Shown piece by piece: positions 7,668-16,764 of a stretch of DNA of 64,000 bases. Made by a program: the position numbers and the translations under genes. Within the stretch, counting starts at the first letter, position 1, and each line of letters starts with the position of its first letter. Location: positions 1-64,000 of the forward strand of contig NZ_CANLRP010000018.1 in NCBI RefSeq assembly GCF_947493425.1. The letters run 5' to 3'. Under the pieces are notes generated by a model. The model had not been told where the DNA came from and made no database searches. It worked only from the letters and a program-made list of their open reading frames with translations. The stretch comes from an uncultured Microscilla sp. (lineage in GTDB: Bacteria; Bacteroidota; Bacteroidia; Cytophagales; Microscillaceae).

Positions 7668-9806
7668 ATGGCATATCTTAGACTCAGACTATATCATTAT
7701 TATTTTACCTTGACAATTGCCTGCCTGTTGTCATTCCCCCTTTATTGCCAAAACACTCCTTCCGATAGCTTGTTTTATTTACTCAAACAAGCCCGAAGAA
7801 AAACACCCCTAAACCATCAACTTCAACTTAACCTGCTCAACCAAATAGGTGAACAGCTTCTCAAAGAAGGATCAAGCGATGCTCTTAAGTATATAAGACA
7901 AGCGTTGGTACTGGGCAACAAAACCAATCACCGGACTGACAAACTACGTTCGTTGATCATGTTTGGACTTTACCACCAACACAACAACCGCCCCCAAAAA
8001 GCCATAGAATACTTTAATGAGGCGTTAAACTCAGCCAAGAAAAATAAATTTCACGCCCGGTCTGCCGAAATTTCGTCCCACCTGGGCGAATGCTACCGTT
8101 CGTTTAACGAAGTACAAAGCAGCATTTACCACTACTTCGAGGCCGCCAGTTTTTACCGAAAAATTCCTGATGACAAGGGATACATCAAAGCAATTAACAA
8201 TATAGCGGGGGCATTTTATGATATTCGCGAATACCGTAAGTCACTTAAGTACTTTAAACAAGTAATGGAAAGTGCCGAAAAACTCAAAGACAGCCGAGCC
8301 TTGATGGCTGCCTTAAACAATGTAGGCAGTGCTTACAATGAGCTGGGTAGCTACGAAAAAGCCCTTGAGTACCTTAAAAAAGGCGTAAAACTAGCCAACG
8401 AACAGCAAGGCAAACCAAGAATAAAAGGAGCTTTAATGAGCAGTATCGGTGAAGTTTACCTCAAACAAAAAGAGTATGGAGTGGCACTTAAATATTTTGA
8501 TAAAGCCTGGAAAATAGCTCAAGACGTGCAATACCCACACTTGATAGTAATTGTGGGGCGTGACCTTGCCCAGGCGCATGCTGCTCAAAAAAATTACTCC
8601 AAAGCTTTGGCTTACGGATTGAGCAGTTTGAAAACTTCGCAGCAAATGAAAGATGTGCATCAAATGCAACTCAACTATGCGCTGTTGTCAAAAATCTATA
8701 AGCAAGACAAAGATTTCAAACAAGCTTTGTTTTACTATGATAAATACCATCAACTGCACGACTCATCGAGCCACAACGCCCAAATAGAGGCAATGCGCCG
8801 TTTGGAACTCAAACACCAAAACGCGCAAAAAGAACAAGACATCAAATTGTTGATCCAGGAAAAAGAAGTGCAAAAAGCTCGTTTCCAACAAAAACAAAAT
8901 ACAATTTACCTGAGCATTATCATATTTTTGGTGTTGCTTATTCCTACCTTGCTCTACTACCGCTATCGCCGCAACAAAACCCACACTCGTCTATTGTTTG
9001 AAGAGAGGAACAAAGTTATTGCATTGCAAAACGAAAAAATCCAAAGCCAAACTTATCACCTGCAACGCAAAAACGAAGAACTGAACACTAAAAACCAAGA
9101 ACTGACAGACCTTAATCAAGAAAAGAATTTATTGGTAAGTACGCTTGCTCACGACCTTCGCAGCCCTGTAAACCAAGTAAAGGGTTTGTTACAACTTACT
9201 CAGCTTACGATTAACCCAGCAGACGAAACTGCCAACTATTTGCAAAAAGCCTTACAGTCTACCGATAGGCTCAGGGATATGATAGACCGGATTTTGGATT
9301 TAAAAGTGTTGGAAGAAAAGCAGCTATCAATGCAGTTAGAAAGCTTGGACTTGCACGATGTACTTACAGAAGTTGTACAAAGCTTTGCCAATGCTGCACA
9401 CAAAAAGTCTATCACACTTTACTTGCCTCCTGCTAGTTTGGAGACCTCTTTTCGGGCACACCTCGATAAAAATTACACCCTCCAGGTTTTTGAAAACCTC
9501 CTATCAAATGCCATCAAATTTTCGCCTGCCCACACACAAGTATCTATAGACCTGAGGTGGCACCAAAACAAAGTACGTATTACAGTACAAGATCAGGGCC
9601 CCGGAATCAGCACGGAAGATCAAACCCGACTGTTCAGGAAGTTTCAGCAGTTAAGCGCCAAGCCTACCGCCGGCGAAACTTCTATAGGGCTGGGCTTATC
9701 TATTGTCAAAAAATTTGTAGATGCTATGCAGGGCAAGGTTTGGTGCAAAAGTACCCCCAACGAAGGCTGTAGTTTTATTGTAGAATTTGACCGGGAATTG
9801 AGTTAA
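7668..9806 (+). CDS. TPR-repeat sensor histidine kinase
   Basis: 712 residues. Order: signal peptide (about 1-28, LTIACLLSFPLYCQ), then six or more tetratricopeptide repeats (about 60-370, e.g. NNIAGAFYDIREYRKSLKYF and NNVGSAYNELGSYEKALEYL). Next come a coiled coil, one membrane segment (LSIIIFLVLLIPTLLYY) and a second coiled coil. A HisKA dimerisation domain follows with the phospho-accepting histidine in STLAHDLRSPVNQVK, and an HATPase_c domain ends the protein (N box ENLLSNAIKFSP, DQGPGIS, GLGLSIVKKFV). This is a typical Bacteroidota membrane kinase with a periplasmic TPR sensor. No response regulator is adjacent. The frame also opens at a GTG at 7632, but the ATG at 7668 directly precedes the signal peptide. 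Confidence 0.9.
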   Translation: MAYLRLRLYHYYFTLTIACLLSFPLYCQNTPSDSLFYLLKQARRKTPLNHQLQLNLLNQIGEQLLKEGSSDALKYIRQALVLGNKTNHRTDKLRSLIMFGLYHQHNNRPQKAIEYFNEALNSAKKNKFHARSAEISSHLGECYRSFNEVQSSIYHYFEAASFYRKIPDDKGYIKAINNIAGAFYDIREYRKSLKYFKQVMESAEKLKDSRALMAALNNVGSAYNELGSYEKALEYLKKGVKLANEQQGKPRIKGALMSSIGEVYLKQKEYGVALKYFDKAWKIAQDVQYPHLIVIVGRDLAQAHAAQKNYSKALAYGLSSLKTSQQMKDVHQMQLNYALLSKIYKQDKDFKQALFYYDKYHQLHDSSSHNAQIEAMRRLELKHQNAQKEQDIKLLIQEKEVQKARFQQKQNTIYLSIIIFLVLLIPTLLYYRYRRNKTHTRLLFEERNKVIALQNEKIQSQTYHLQRKNEELNTKNQELTDLNQEKNLLVSTLAHDLRSPVNQVKGLLQLTQLTINPADETANYLQKALQSTDRLRDMIDRILDLKVLEEKQLSMQLESLDLHDVLTEVVQSFANAAHKKSITLYLPPASLETSFRAHLDKNYTLQVFENLLSNAIKFSPAHTQVSIDLRWHQNKVRITVQDQGPGISTEDQTRLFRKFQQLSAKPTAGETSIGLGLSIVKKFVDAMQGKVWCKSTPNEGCSFIVEFDRELS

Positions 9807-9855
9807 TACACTGTCAATTAACCAGATACTTATTTTGAACATTCAATAAACAAAA

Positions 9856-9907
9856 AAGCGACTCGCTCCAACGCAAAAATTAAATTTTACAATGGAGTGA
9901 GTCGCTT
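9856..9907. terminator. Bidirectional terminator between convergent genes
   Basis: A 15-bp stem with one mismatch (AAGCGACTCGCTCCA at 9856-9870, its complement at 9893-9907) has A-rich sequence on its left flank. It sits between the histidine kinase stop and the S41 protease stop and probably serves both. Confidence 0.7.
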
Positions 9908-9927
9908 ACTTTAGCGTTTATAATCAA

Positions 9928-11583
9928 TTACTTACCCGCCAAAAGTTTGCGGTAACGCGCCATATTTTTAAACAACTTCAGGGCTTCCTGTACTTCTTTG
10001 TCACGCTCAAAAGTGGCTTCTATTTGCCCCTCTTCGAGGTAGTAGCGTAGCACAATCTCAAGTTCAAGTTGTTGCTTGATCTCAGCTTTGAAGGTAGTAA
10101 GGTCAATGGCTTTGCTTGCCGTCATTTTTTTCTTTACCGACTCTATCTGGGCTTTTATCTTGCTATAGGTTTTCTCTTTTTTGGCCTTTTCGACCAGTGC
10201 CTTGAGCGACTTTTCTACCTTGGTAGTGTAGCTGTACTGTTTGCCTTTGAGCCATTGTACAAAATCTTGATATTCGGCATTGCTCAACTGAAATGCTTTA
10301 GCAGGCTTAATTTTTTTATGCTTGCCTACGTACGCAGTCACATAATCAAAAATCAACCCTTGCTCAAGCAATGTAGTAGTAATCAAGGCAAGTTTACGAG
10401 CCTTTACTGGCACATCAGGGTCTAGTCCTACTCCATCGTATACTGTACGTCCGTTTTTGGTTTTAAAAGGCTTTTTCAACGAATCAGCCATTCTATCATG
10501 CAACGCACCTGCGTCATGATCACTGTAGTCAATGGCCTGAATGCAGCGCCCACTCGGAATATAATACTTAGCGGTGGTAATTTTTACCTGAGAATTGTAA
10601 GACAACGGTCGGGGAATTTGTACCAAACCTTTGCCAAAGCTTCGTTGCCCAATAATAATCCCTCGATCAGAATCTTGTAAAAACCCAGCCACAATCTCAG
10701 ACGCAGAAGCACTATTGCCATTGAGCAACAACACCACCGGAATCTCCAGATCCATAGCTTCACCCATTGTTTTGTAGCCTCGGTTAAAATCCTTTACCTT
10801 GCCTTTAGTGTTTACAACCTCTACCCCTCTGCCTACAAACATATTGCAAATATTTACTGCTTCTATTACCAGTCCCCCAGGATTGCCACGCAGGTCGAGC
10901 ACCAGCTTTTTCATCCCTTCCTTTTTCAGTTTTTTAAACGCATCTTTTACTTCTTTGGAAGCTGTGCGGGTAAACCCCTGTAGTTTGATGTATCCCACTT
11001 CACTGGCAAGCATGCCTGAGTAAGGCACATCCTGTATTTTGATGTTTTGACGGGTCACTTCAAACTTTTTTCGGGTGGTTTCGCCAGGTCGGGTAATCAT
11101 CAAACTCATTTTGGTGCCTGCCTGCCCTTTAAAAATCTTGTCGATTTCTTTAGTAGATTTGTTCTGAATATTGATACCGTCTACCTCTACAATTTCGTCC
11201 CCTATCTTGAGTCCTGCCTTATAAGCAGGCGATGCTTTGTCATATTTTACAATAATGGTTTTGCCTTTATAAGTACGAGACACTACCCCTATGCCCCCAT
11301 ACTGTCCGGTATTTTGGGTGCGGTAATCCTCTATTTCGTCTTCGGGGATATAGTTGGTATAAGGGTCAAGCGACTTGAGCATGCCATCCAAGCCATTTTT
11401 CATCACAGTACTTGGGCTCACATCGTCTACATAGTTTTGGTTAACCTCCCGATACACCTGTGCGTATAACTCCATGCTTTTAGCAATCTCAAAATATTTG
11501 TCTATAGGTCTGAAAGCCAATAAACCAACAAACAGGAACACGGCAGTTATTACTATATATTTTTTCTTGATAAACTTCTTCAT
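9928..11583 (-). CDS. S41 family C-terminal processing peptidase (second of a tandem pair)
   Basis: 551 residues, exported: a single N-terminal membrane/signal segment (YIVITAVFLFVGLLAF). A PDZ domain lies at about 90-175 (GIGVVSRTYKGKTIIV...GLKIGDEIVEVDG) and an S41 peptidase domain at about 190-360. The catalytic Ser-Lys dyad is visible in SASASEIVAGF and GQRSFGKGLVQ. A long lysine-rich helical C-terminal region follows (about 400-551). Family members cut C-terminal tails of periplasmic proteins. It is a paralogue of the gene immediately upstream (11620-13290), 36 bases away, and is probably cotranscribed with it. Confidence 0.92.
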   Translation of the reverse strand: MKKFIKKKYIVITAVFLFVGLLAFRPIDKYFEIAKSMELYAQVYREVNQNYVDDVSPSTVMKNGLDGMLKSLDPYTNYIPEDEIEDYRTQNTGQYGGIGVVSRTYKGKTIIVKYDKASPAYKAGLKIGDEIVEVDGINIQNKSTKEIDKIFKGQAGTKMSLMITRPGETTRKKFEVTRQNIKIQDVPYSGMLASEVGYIKLQGFTRTASKEVKDAFKKLKKEGMKKLVLDLRGNPGGLVIEAVNICNMFVGRGVEVVNTKGKVKDFNRGYKTMGEAMDLEIPVVLLLNGNSASASEIVAGFLQDSDRGIIIGQRSFGKGLVQIPRPLSYNSQVKITTAKYYIPSGRCIQAIDYSDHDAGALHDRMADSLKKPFKTKNGRTVYDGVGLDPDVPVKARKLALITTTLLEQGLIFDYVTAYVGKHKKIKPAKAFQLSNAEYQDFVQWLKGKQYSYTTKVEKSLKALVEKAKKEKTYSKIKAQIESVKKKMTASKAIDLTTFKAEIKQQLELEIVLRYYLEEGQIEATFERDKEVQEALKLFKNMARYRKLLAGK

Positions 11584-11619
11584 TGCGCTGTCTTTGTTTG
11601 ATTATATAAACAAGTGAAC

Positions 11620-13290
11620 CTATTTTCGGGCTTTTTTACTGATTGTCAAGGCTTGTTTGTAATCGTTCATGCTACCTAGCAGTTTCAAGGCAGCCTTGAG
11701 CTCAGCGTCTGCTCTAAACGATACTTTAGTAAGGCCTTTGTTTAAATAATAACGTGACACAATTTCCAGTTCCAACAAATGCTTGATGTCTTTCTTAAAA
11801 GTGCTCAAGTCTTTCTCTTTATTATGCGACACCCTTGTTTTTAGATTGCCCAACTCCCCTTTGATTCTACTAAAATATTTTTCGCTTTTTGCTGTTTTTT
11901 CCAGTGTCTTCAGGCTTTTTTCTACTTCGGTCACATAATCATAGTTTTTGTTTTGCAACCAACGCACAAAAGTTTGGTATTCTGCCTCGGTCAATTTAAA
12001 CGCCTCGGCTTTTGCAATGCTTGAGTTTTTAGAAGCATACAAGTTGGCGTAGTCAAACAGCAGCCCTTTGTCTAACAAGCTATTCACTATCGGGGCATAC
12101 ACTTTCTCTTTTATTTCAACATCAGGCGCCAAACCATTGCCATCGTATACTACTCTACCACTTTTGGTTTTAAAAGCCTTTTTCAAAGAATCGGCAATTT
12201 TGTCGGCAGACCCATCTGCATTGTGTTTGCTATAGTCCAACGCCTGAATACAACGCCCACTAGGAATGTAATACTTTGCGGTGGTTACTTTCAACCGGGC
12301 GTTGTAAGCCAACAAACGGGTGGTTTGTACCAAACCTTTACCAAAGGTGTTTTGCCCGATCAATACTCCCCGGTCGTAGTCTTGTACCACCCCGGCTACA
12401 ATCTCTGAGGCAGAAGCACTGCGATTGTTTGTAAGCACTACCAAAGGAGTTTTGGTGTCATAAGAACGGTTCAAAGCACGGTAAGTCTGATTGATTTCTT
12501 TTACTTTTCCCTTAGTACTTACCACCTCTTGGTTGCGTTCAATAAACAAATTGGAAATATTGATGGCTTCGCTCAACAGCCCTCCGGGGTTTCCTCTCAG
12601 GTCAAGTACAATTTTTTTGGCGCCTTTGGCTTTCAACTTGTGCAATGCCTTGCGCACCTCGCGTGATGCTCCTTGGGTAAAGTCAGTCAATTGAATATAC
12701 CCTACATCTGAAGCTATCATGTCATAAAAAGGTACATTGTCTATTTGTATTGTTTGCCGCTTAAGCGTCATCTGAAGGTTACCTTTACCTACCCTGCTTA
12801 CTTTCAGTTTAATGGCAGTACGGGGCGCGCCCTTGAGCAATTTACTTACTTCGGTAGTTGACTTACCTTTGAGCGGTATGCCGTCAATGGCTATTATTTC
12901 GTCGCCAACCTTAAGGCCAGCTTTGTGTGCCGGAAAGCCCTCATAAGGCATAATCACCAAGGTTTTGCCGTTGCGATTACCAATGGTAGCTCCTATGCCT
13001 CCGTATTGTCCGGTAGTCATTGTACGATAATCGGCAAGATCTTCTTCGGGAATGTAATTGGTATAGGGGTCAAGCGATTTGAGCATGGCATCTACCCCGG
13101 TTTTCATGAGTTTGGTGGGATTTATCTCGTCTACATAGTAGGTATTTACTTCCTTGAAAAGGGTAGCAAAAATGTCCAGGTTTTTTTGAATTTCGAAATA
13201 CTTGTCGTTAGTACTGGGTTTAAAGGCAAACAAACCTGAAACAACAAGTAACAAGGCGATGCCCAGCATTTTGGTTTTTTTGGTGATCAT
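11620..13290 (-). CDS. S41 family C-terminal processing peptidase (first of a tandem pair)
   Basis: 556 residues with the same order as its neighbour: N-terminal membrane anchor (LGIALLLVVSGLFAF), the conserved SLDPYTNYIPEEDLADYR segment, PDZ domain, and S41 domain with SASASEIVAGV and GQNTFGKGLVQ holding the Ser and Lys catalytic residues. A helical C-terminal extension follows. The two proteins align over their full length, so the pair arose by tandem duplication. The ATG at 13290 fits the signal-anchor. Upstream is a long intergenic stretch with nested repeats. Confidence 0.92.
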   Translation of the reverse strand: MITKKTKMLGIALLLVVSGLFAFKPSTNDKYFEIQKNLDIFATLFKEVNTYYVDEINPTKLMKTGVDAMLKSLDPYTNYIPEEDLADYRTMTTGQYGGIGATIGNRNGKTLVIMPYEGFPAHKAGLKVGDEIIAIDGIPLKGKSTTEVSKLLKGAPRTAIKLKVSRVGKGNLQMTLKRQTIQIDNVPFYDMIASDVGYIQLTDFTQGASREVRKALHKLKAKGAKKIVLDLRGNPGGLLSEAINISNLFIERNQEVVSTKGKVKEINQTYRALNRSYDTKTPLVVLTNNRSASASEIVAGVVQDYDRGVLIGQNTFGKGLVQTTRLLAYNARLKVTTAKYYIPSGRCIQALDYSKHNADGSADKIADSLKKAFKTKSGRVVYDGNGLAPDVEIKEKVYAPIVNSLLDKGLLFDYANLYASKNSSIAKAEAFKLTEAEYQTFVRWLQNKNYDYVTEVEKSLKTLEKTAKSEKYFSRIKGELGNLKTRVSHNKEKDLSTFKKDIKHLLELEIVSRYYLNKGLTKVSFRADAELKAALKLLGSMNDYKQALTISKKARK

Positions 13291-13512
13291 ACGTGGTTCA
13301 CTTTTTTTAAACTATTGTATAAATTTTACAGGGAATAGGGGCTCCTGATGGTTGATAAAATAAGCATTACTGCCTTACTCAATATACTAAATAGTATATA
13401 TCTGTAGTGTTTACTTACCAATTTTAACAATTATTTATGGTAAATAAGCGCCCAGTCATCATTAAATATAGCACATTGGCATCTATCACTGGTTATGATT
13501 GGGTGGATGAAG

Positions 13513-13783
13513 CTGTCTCATAATCATTTTCAGAAAAATATTATTTTAATGATTGATCATACCTGACAGGTTTTGTAGCATAGACAATTGAAATTTAATA
13601 TTTGCATCAAGTATTTTAAAAGCCTACTTGCCTATACCTGCCAGGTTTCGAAAAACCTGGCAGGTATAAAATGCTATTTTATTAAAAATCTACTGACTGC
13701 ACTAGGAAACCTGTCAGGTATAAAATACTTTAAAAATCGTTTTTCCTTTAAGGAAACTTGCCAAGACTTGAGTTATGAGACAG
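13513..13783. repeat. Outer MITE-like element with CTGTCTCATAA inverted ends
   Basis: Perfect 11-base inverted terminal repeats, CTGTCTCATAA at 13513-13523 and TTATGAGACAG at 13773-13783. Such GTCTCATAA-type ends are known from IS elements, so this may be an IS-derived miniature element. Inside it is a palindrome, ACCTGACAGGTTT (about 13561) with AAACCTGTCAGGT (about 13708), and inside that an R5 copy. Confidence 0.6.
13577..13703. repeat. R5 MITE-like element, second copy
   Basis: Inverse orientation to 7208-7332: begins AGCATAGACAATTGAAATTT and ends with AAAATCTACTGACTGCACT. It has the central palindrome ACCTGCCAGGTTTCG/AAAAACCTGGCAGGT. It is inserted near the centre of another palindrome (ACCTGACAGGTTT...AAACCTGTCAGGT). 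Confidence 0.65.
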
Positions 13784-13965
13784 TCCCCACTACAAAGCTA
13801 TCAACAATATAATACAGGCATTGCTTTTCGATCCTTTGGTGAGGTGTTCAAAATAAATGTCTGTCTAACCTACATAACGCTGCCGTCAGTCAACTATTTA
13901 TAAAGCAACAAAAAACCATCACTAAAGAGGCATTACTTAAAGCCCAATGATCTCTTTAACAAAAT

Positions 13966-14334
13966 CTATCCTTTCAAACGTTCAAAGACTGAGATTGTTT
14001 TTCGTTCTATCGTATCAAAAGGCAGCTTTTCTTTGGCAATGTACACAAATGCTATATACGCAATTTTATAATTACCTGCTTCATCGTGCAACAAGTGTTT
14101 GTTGAGGCGATAGGCTTCTTTGAGCAAACGCTTGATGGCATTACGGTCTACGGCTCGTTTGAAGGTGCGTTTGGGTACCGTAAAAAGTACTTGGGGAGGA
14201 GTGTTTGACGGGGTAGGATGTAGAATATACTTGACCTTGATTGGATACACAAATGCGTCTTTGCCTTTGGGAAAAAGAGACTGAATAATTTTTTTACTTT
14301 TAAGACGCTCAGTGACGGGAAATCCAAATTTCAT
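13966..14334 (-). CDS. rnpA: Ribonuclease P protein component
   Basis: Protein subunit of RNase P, which matures tRNA 5' ends together with the RNA subunit. Starting at the ATG at 14334 gives 122 residues, the usual size. It shows the family's basic signature VDRNAIKRLLKEAYRL (RNR motif) in the third quarter, preceded by VLFTVPKRTFKRAVDR. The frame is open upstream to 14391, but the added residues are not family-like. rpmH lies immediately upstream in the same direction, the widely conserved order. Confidence 0.93.
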   Translation of the reverse strand: MKFGFPVTERLKSKKIIQSLFPKGKDAFVYPIKVKYILHPTPSNTPPQVLFTVPKRTFKRAVDRNAIKRLLKEAYRLNKHLLHDEAGNYKIAYIAFVYIAKEKLPFDTIERKTISVFERLKG

Positions 14335-14474
14335 GGTGGGTTGGTCATAAAAAAAGAAGTTAAACCATCTGGGTGTTTGACAACAAACCAAAGGAGAAGA
14401 GTGTGGCTTGTAATGAACAGTTAGATAATTTAACTCCTTAGAAAATAAGATAAAAGTACATGGACTAAGAAAGA

Positions 14475-14708
14475 TTAACGTTTAGTCTTCTTAACCACTC
14501 TCTTACCTCCTTTTAATAGAATTACGCTGTCGTTATGAGAAATACGACGCTCACCTTTATGGCGTCCCTCAGAAGATACGCTCAACTTCTTTCTACCTTT
14601 AGCTCTGCGACGTGATAATGTCTTCTGTCCATTCACGTCTTCCATGCGCGATCTAAAACCGTGCTTGTTTCTTCTTCTTCTATTTGAAGGTTGGAATGTT
14701 CTTTTCAT
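14475..14708 (-). CDS. rpmH: 50S ribosomal protein L34 with a C-terminal extension
   Basis: The first ~48 residues are a textbook L34 ([19 protein letters not shown]..., then [14 protein letters not shown]), a large-subunit protein. L34 is usually 44-53 residues; this one has 77, with a basic tail of roughly 28 residues ([20 protein letters not shown]...). A sigma-A promoter at 14740-14771 precedes it, and rnpA follows 140 bases downstream. The tail is in frame with no sign of frameshift. Confidence 0.93.
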   Translation of the reverse strand: MKRTFQPSNRRRRNKHGFRSRMEDVNGQKTLSRRRAKGRKKLSVSSEGRHKGERRISHNDSVILLKGGKRVVKKTKR

Positions 14709-14739
14709 TTTTCTAAACTACGTTCTTATTTAAGGGTTG

Positions 14740-14771
14740 CAAATATAGTTGGTTATTTTTTGAACAGCAAA
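14740..14771 (-). promoter_or_regulatory. Bacteroidota sigma-A promoter for rpmH-rnpA
   Basis: On the minus strand, TTTG (14768-14771) and TATATTTG (14740-14747) are separated by exactly 20 bases. This matches the Bacteroidota TTG-N19/20-TAnnTTTG consensus. The -7 box is 31 bases before the rpmH start codon. Confidence 0.7.
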
Positions 14772-14900
14772 CTTAGCCTTAACTTTGCTTTTAAAAATTT
14801 GCTCTTTGTAGGTTTTCTTTAAAAAAGAAAGAACAAAATCTATGGAAAACGCAAAAAACAAAGATATTTGACTCAAAATATATTTTGCTTGCACTCTTTA

Positions 14901-15060
14901 AGTAAAACTACAAAAATAACCTAATCCACTGAATTTCGTCTCTGACCGTTGTACTTCTTCAAAAAATAGTTCCGTAGCTAAGGCTACGCAAAGATTTTTT
15001 TCATCGTCCAACAAACAGATACTGCCTTCTTTTGGATTACTTTATTTTTTCCATTTTACT
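14901..15060. repeat. R3 MITE-like element
   Basis: 160 bases, the near-identical reverse complement of 38770-38929. Ends are AGTAAAACTACAAAAATAACC and CTTTATTTTTTCCATTTTACT, forming an imperfect inverted repeat. It is flanked by TTA/TAA. Confidence 0.75.
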
Positions 15061-15243
15061 AAAAAGAATTTTCGCGTAATGCTAACAAAATAGTTTAAGG
15101 GAATATATAAATGAGAGGGTGCAGGTGCTAAAAGTACCTTGTTCAACTTTGATGCTACCAGGTATTTTCAGCAATTACACCATACATATTGAGCTGATTA
15201 TTGTAAACTAAAACCACATTGTAAAGTGCTAGAATTGAACACC

Positions 15244-16188
15244 ATGGAAAATTTAAGGGTAAACCACATAAGGCAAATCAATCGGTTTGTAGAGCACGCT
15301 TACTTAAATGACAACGACAAAAAATGGCAGTTTTTCTTTAGGTCTTATTTCAACCAACTGTATACCGAAATCCAGGGCATTTACCAAGACTGGTTTCCCC
15401 TTGCCAAACATTACAATGATTATGAAATTACCGAGTATATTTTTCAAGGTAAATTAGAACGTAAAGAGCTAAAAACCTGGATCAAATATGAATTGTGCGC
15501 TTTGATAAGCATCATACACCAACTCAAAGCACAAATGGATGAGGCTCACGCCCCCCTCCCTGCCAAAGTGCAAAACCAAAGCCAGGAACAGCTACAGGAG
15601 TTGCTTTACGAGTTTACGCTTTTTTTTGAGTTTGCTTACAATGTGGTGGTAGAACGTGCCAATAAGTTTTTTGGACAAGGAAAAAAATCGGTGCTCGACG
15701 CTCGCGAAGTACACACTACCCACGAGCTGCACCTGCGCGAAAAATCTTCAAAGAGGGAAAGCATTGGGGAGCTTAACCCTCGGTCGGCTCAGGTAATATT
15801 GCTGCGCGAATCGATGAAAAAGTGGGTCAAAGATGTGTTTGGGATCAATTATATAACCGACCTACAAGGCAACGTGGTAAAGCTGGAAGCTGAGCTTTTG
15901 TTTGACCTGATAGACTCAGACAAGCAAAATAATGAGTTTCCAGTAGACAAAGAGTTTATCAAACGCATTTACCATTGGACTACTCCCGATCTGCAAGCCC
16001 GTATTCTTGCTTATACCTGGGAGATAGAGTGGGCAAAGAAAATCTTAAAGCCTTTGTACAACCCTCGCAATATTCGCATCAAGCTTAAATTTTATGACAA
16101 TATTCAACAGTTGTTGCGCAAAACTTTGCAACGCGACGATATTTTATTGCACCGTATTCATAGGCCAGAAGCCATTATTGTAGGGTAG
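15244..16188 (+). CDS. Unrecognised helical protein, 314 aa
   Basis: No family recognised. The protein is soluble and strongly helical, rich in Phe, Tyr and Trp in the first 130 residues (WQFFFRSYFNQLYTEIQ, FTLFFEFAYNVVVERANKFF). A basic middle part follows, and the C-terminal third is also rich in Trp/Lys (WEIEWAKKILKPLYNPRNIRIKLKFY). No signal peptide or clear catalytic motif. The size and the absence of beta patterns suggest a helical bundle. I choose the ATG at 15244; a GTG at 15226 would add six residues. It is followed by a bidirectional terminator at 16202-16247. Function unknown. Confidence 0.65.
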   Translation: MENLRVNHIRQINRFVEHAYLNDNDKKWQFFFRSYFNQLYTEIQGIYQDWFPLAKHYNDYEITEYIFQGKLERKELKTWIKYELCALISIIHQLKAQMDEAHAPLPAKVQNQSQEQLQELLYEFTLFFEFAYNVVVERANKFFGQGKKSVLDAREVHTTHELHLREKSSKRESIGELNPRSAQVILLRESMKKWVKDVFGINYITDLQGNVVKLEAELLFDLIDSDKQNNEFPVDKEFIKRIYHWTTPDLQARILAYTWEIEWAKKILKPLYNPRNIRIKLKFYDNIQQLLRKTLQRDDILLHRIHRPEAIIVG

Positions 16189-16201
16189 GTTTTAGCCATA
16201 A

Positions 16202-16247
16202 GCAAAAAAAGGTGGGCTGTCCTTGGTAACCACCCACCTTTGTTGCT
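16202..16247. terminator. Bidirectional terminator
   Basis: Nine-bp GC-rich stem AAAGGTGGG (16208-16216) with CCCACCTTT (16233-16241), extended by GCAA/TTGC. It sits between the stops of two convergent genes (16188 and 16261). Confidence 0.7.
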
Positions 16248-16260
16248 TCTCATACAGCCC

Positions 16261-16683
16261 TTAAACATCAGAACGCAACCAAGCCAAGGCAGGGTCTTTG
16301 TCTTGAAACTGCCGGGTGCGATTATCATCAGCTTCGCTGGTATTGTCTGTTTGCTTTTCTATGCTGTCTGATATTTTTTCAACACTCAGCTCCATAAACA
16401 AACTATCAGGCATTATAATGGCAGTTTTGATAGATTTAAGATGAAGTTCCCTTTGCACCATTTCGTCTACAGTCCATTTTTGATCGTCTGGGGCAACCAC
16501 CCTTTGTTTGCGGCTATCGAAACACCAACTTTGAACTTTTTTTTCTACCGTCAAATCATAAAACTTCGTGATAGTATCCCTAAACTTATCTCCTTTTACA
16601 AATTTGTTCCAAGTAAGCATAAGAATCGACGAATCCTCGTCGAACTCTATCAATGCATACTCGTTTTGATAGCATACTTGCAT
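16261..16683 (-). CDS. STAS/SpoIIAA-like small protein, paralogue of 3819-4220
   Basis: About 140 residues from the ATG at 16683; an upstream ATG at 16707 is possible, but the paralogue aligns best from the later one. It has an N-terminal strand, a strand with a Trp (SSILMLTW), a helix, then SWCFDSRKQRVVAPDDQKWTVDEMVQRE and a hydrophobic strand (IKTAIIMPDS). It ends in a short helix with ALAWL, matching the KWLATL end of the first paralogue. The family is common in Bacteroidota and of unknown role. Monocistronic. Confidence 0.65.
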   Translation of the reverse strand: MQVCYQNEYALIEFDEDSSILMLTWNKFVKGDKFRDTITKFYDLTVEKKVQSWCFDSRKQRVVAPDDQKWTVDEMVQRELHLKSIKTAIIMPDSLFMELSVEKISDSIEKQTDNTSEADDNRTRQFQDKDPALAWLRSDV

Positions 16684-16764
16684 ATTTACATCCTTTTTTA
16701 GATACATTATTGAACTTGAAATAAGTTTTAACGGCTTACATAGTCGGTCAGATTAATGAAATGC

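Larger units (their letters stand above)
13291..13965. other. Intergenic region with triple-nested repeat, no gene
   Basis: 13291-13512 shows nothing recognisable except AT-rich palindromic words (TACTAAATAGTATA). 13513-13783 is the nested repeat. From 13784 to 13965 nothing is identified; a short open frame at 13588-13812 lies entirely inside repeats and is not a gene. Confidence 0.55.

Noticed and set aside
13588-13812. 74-codon reading frame
   Set aside because: Lies entirely inside nested palindromic repeats.
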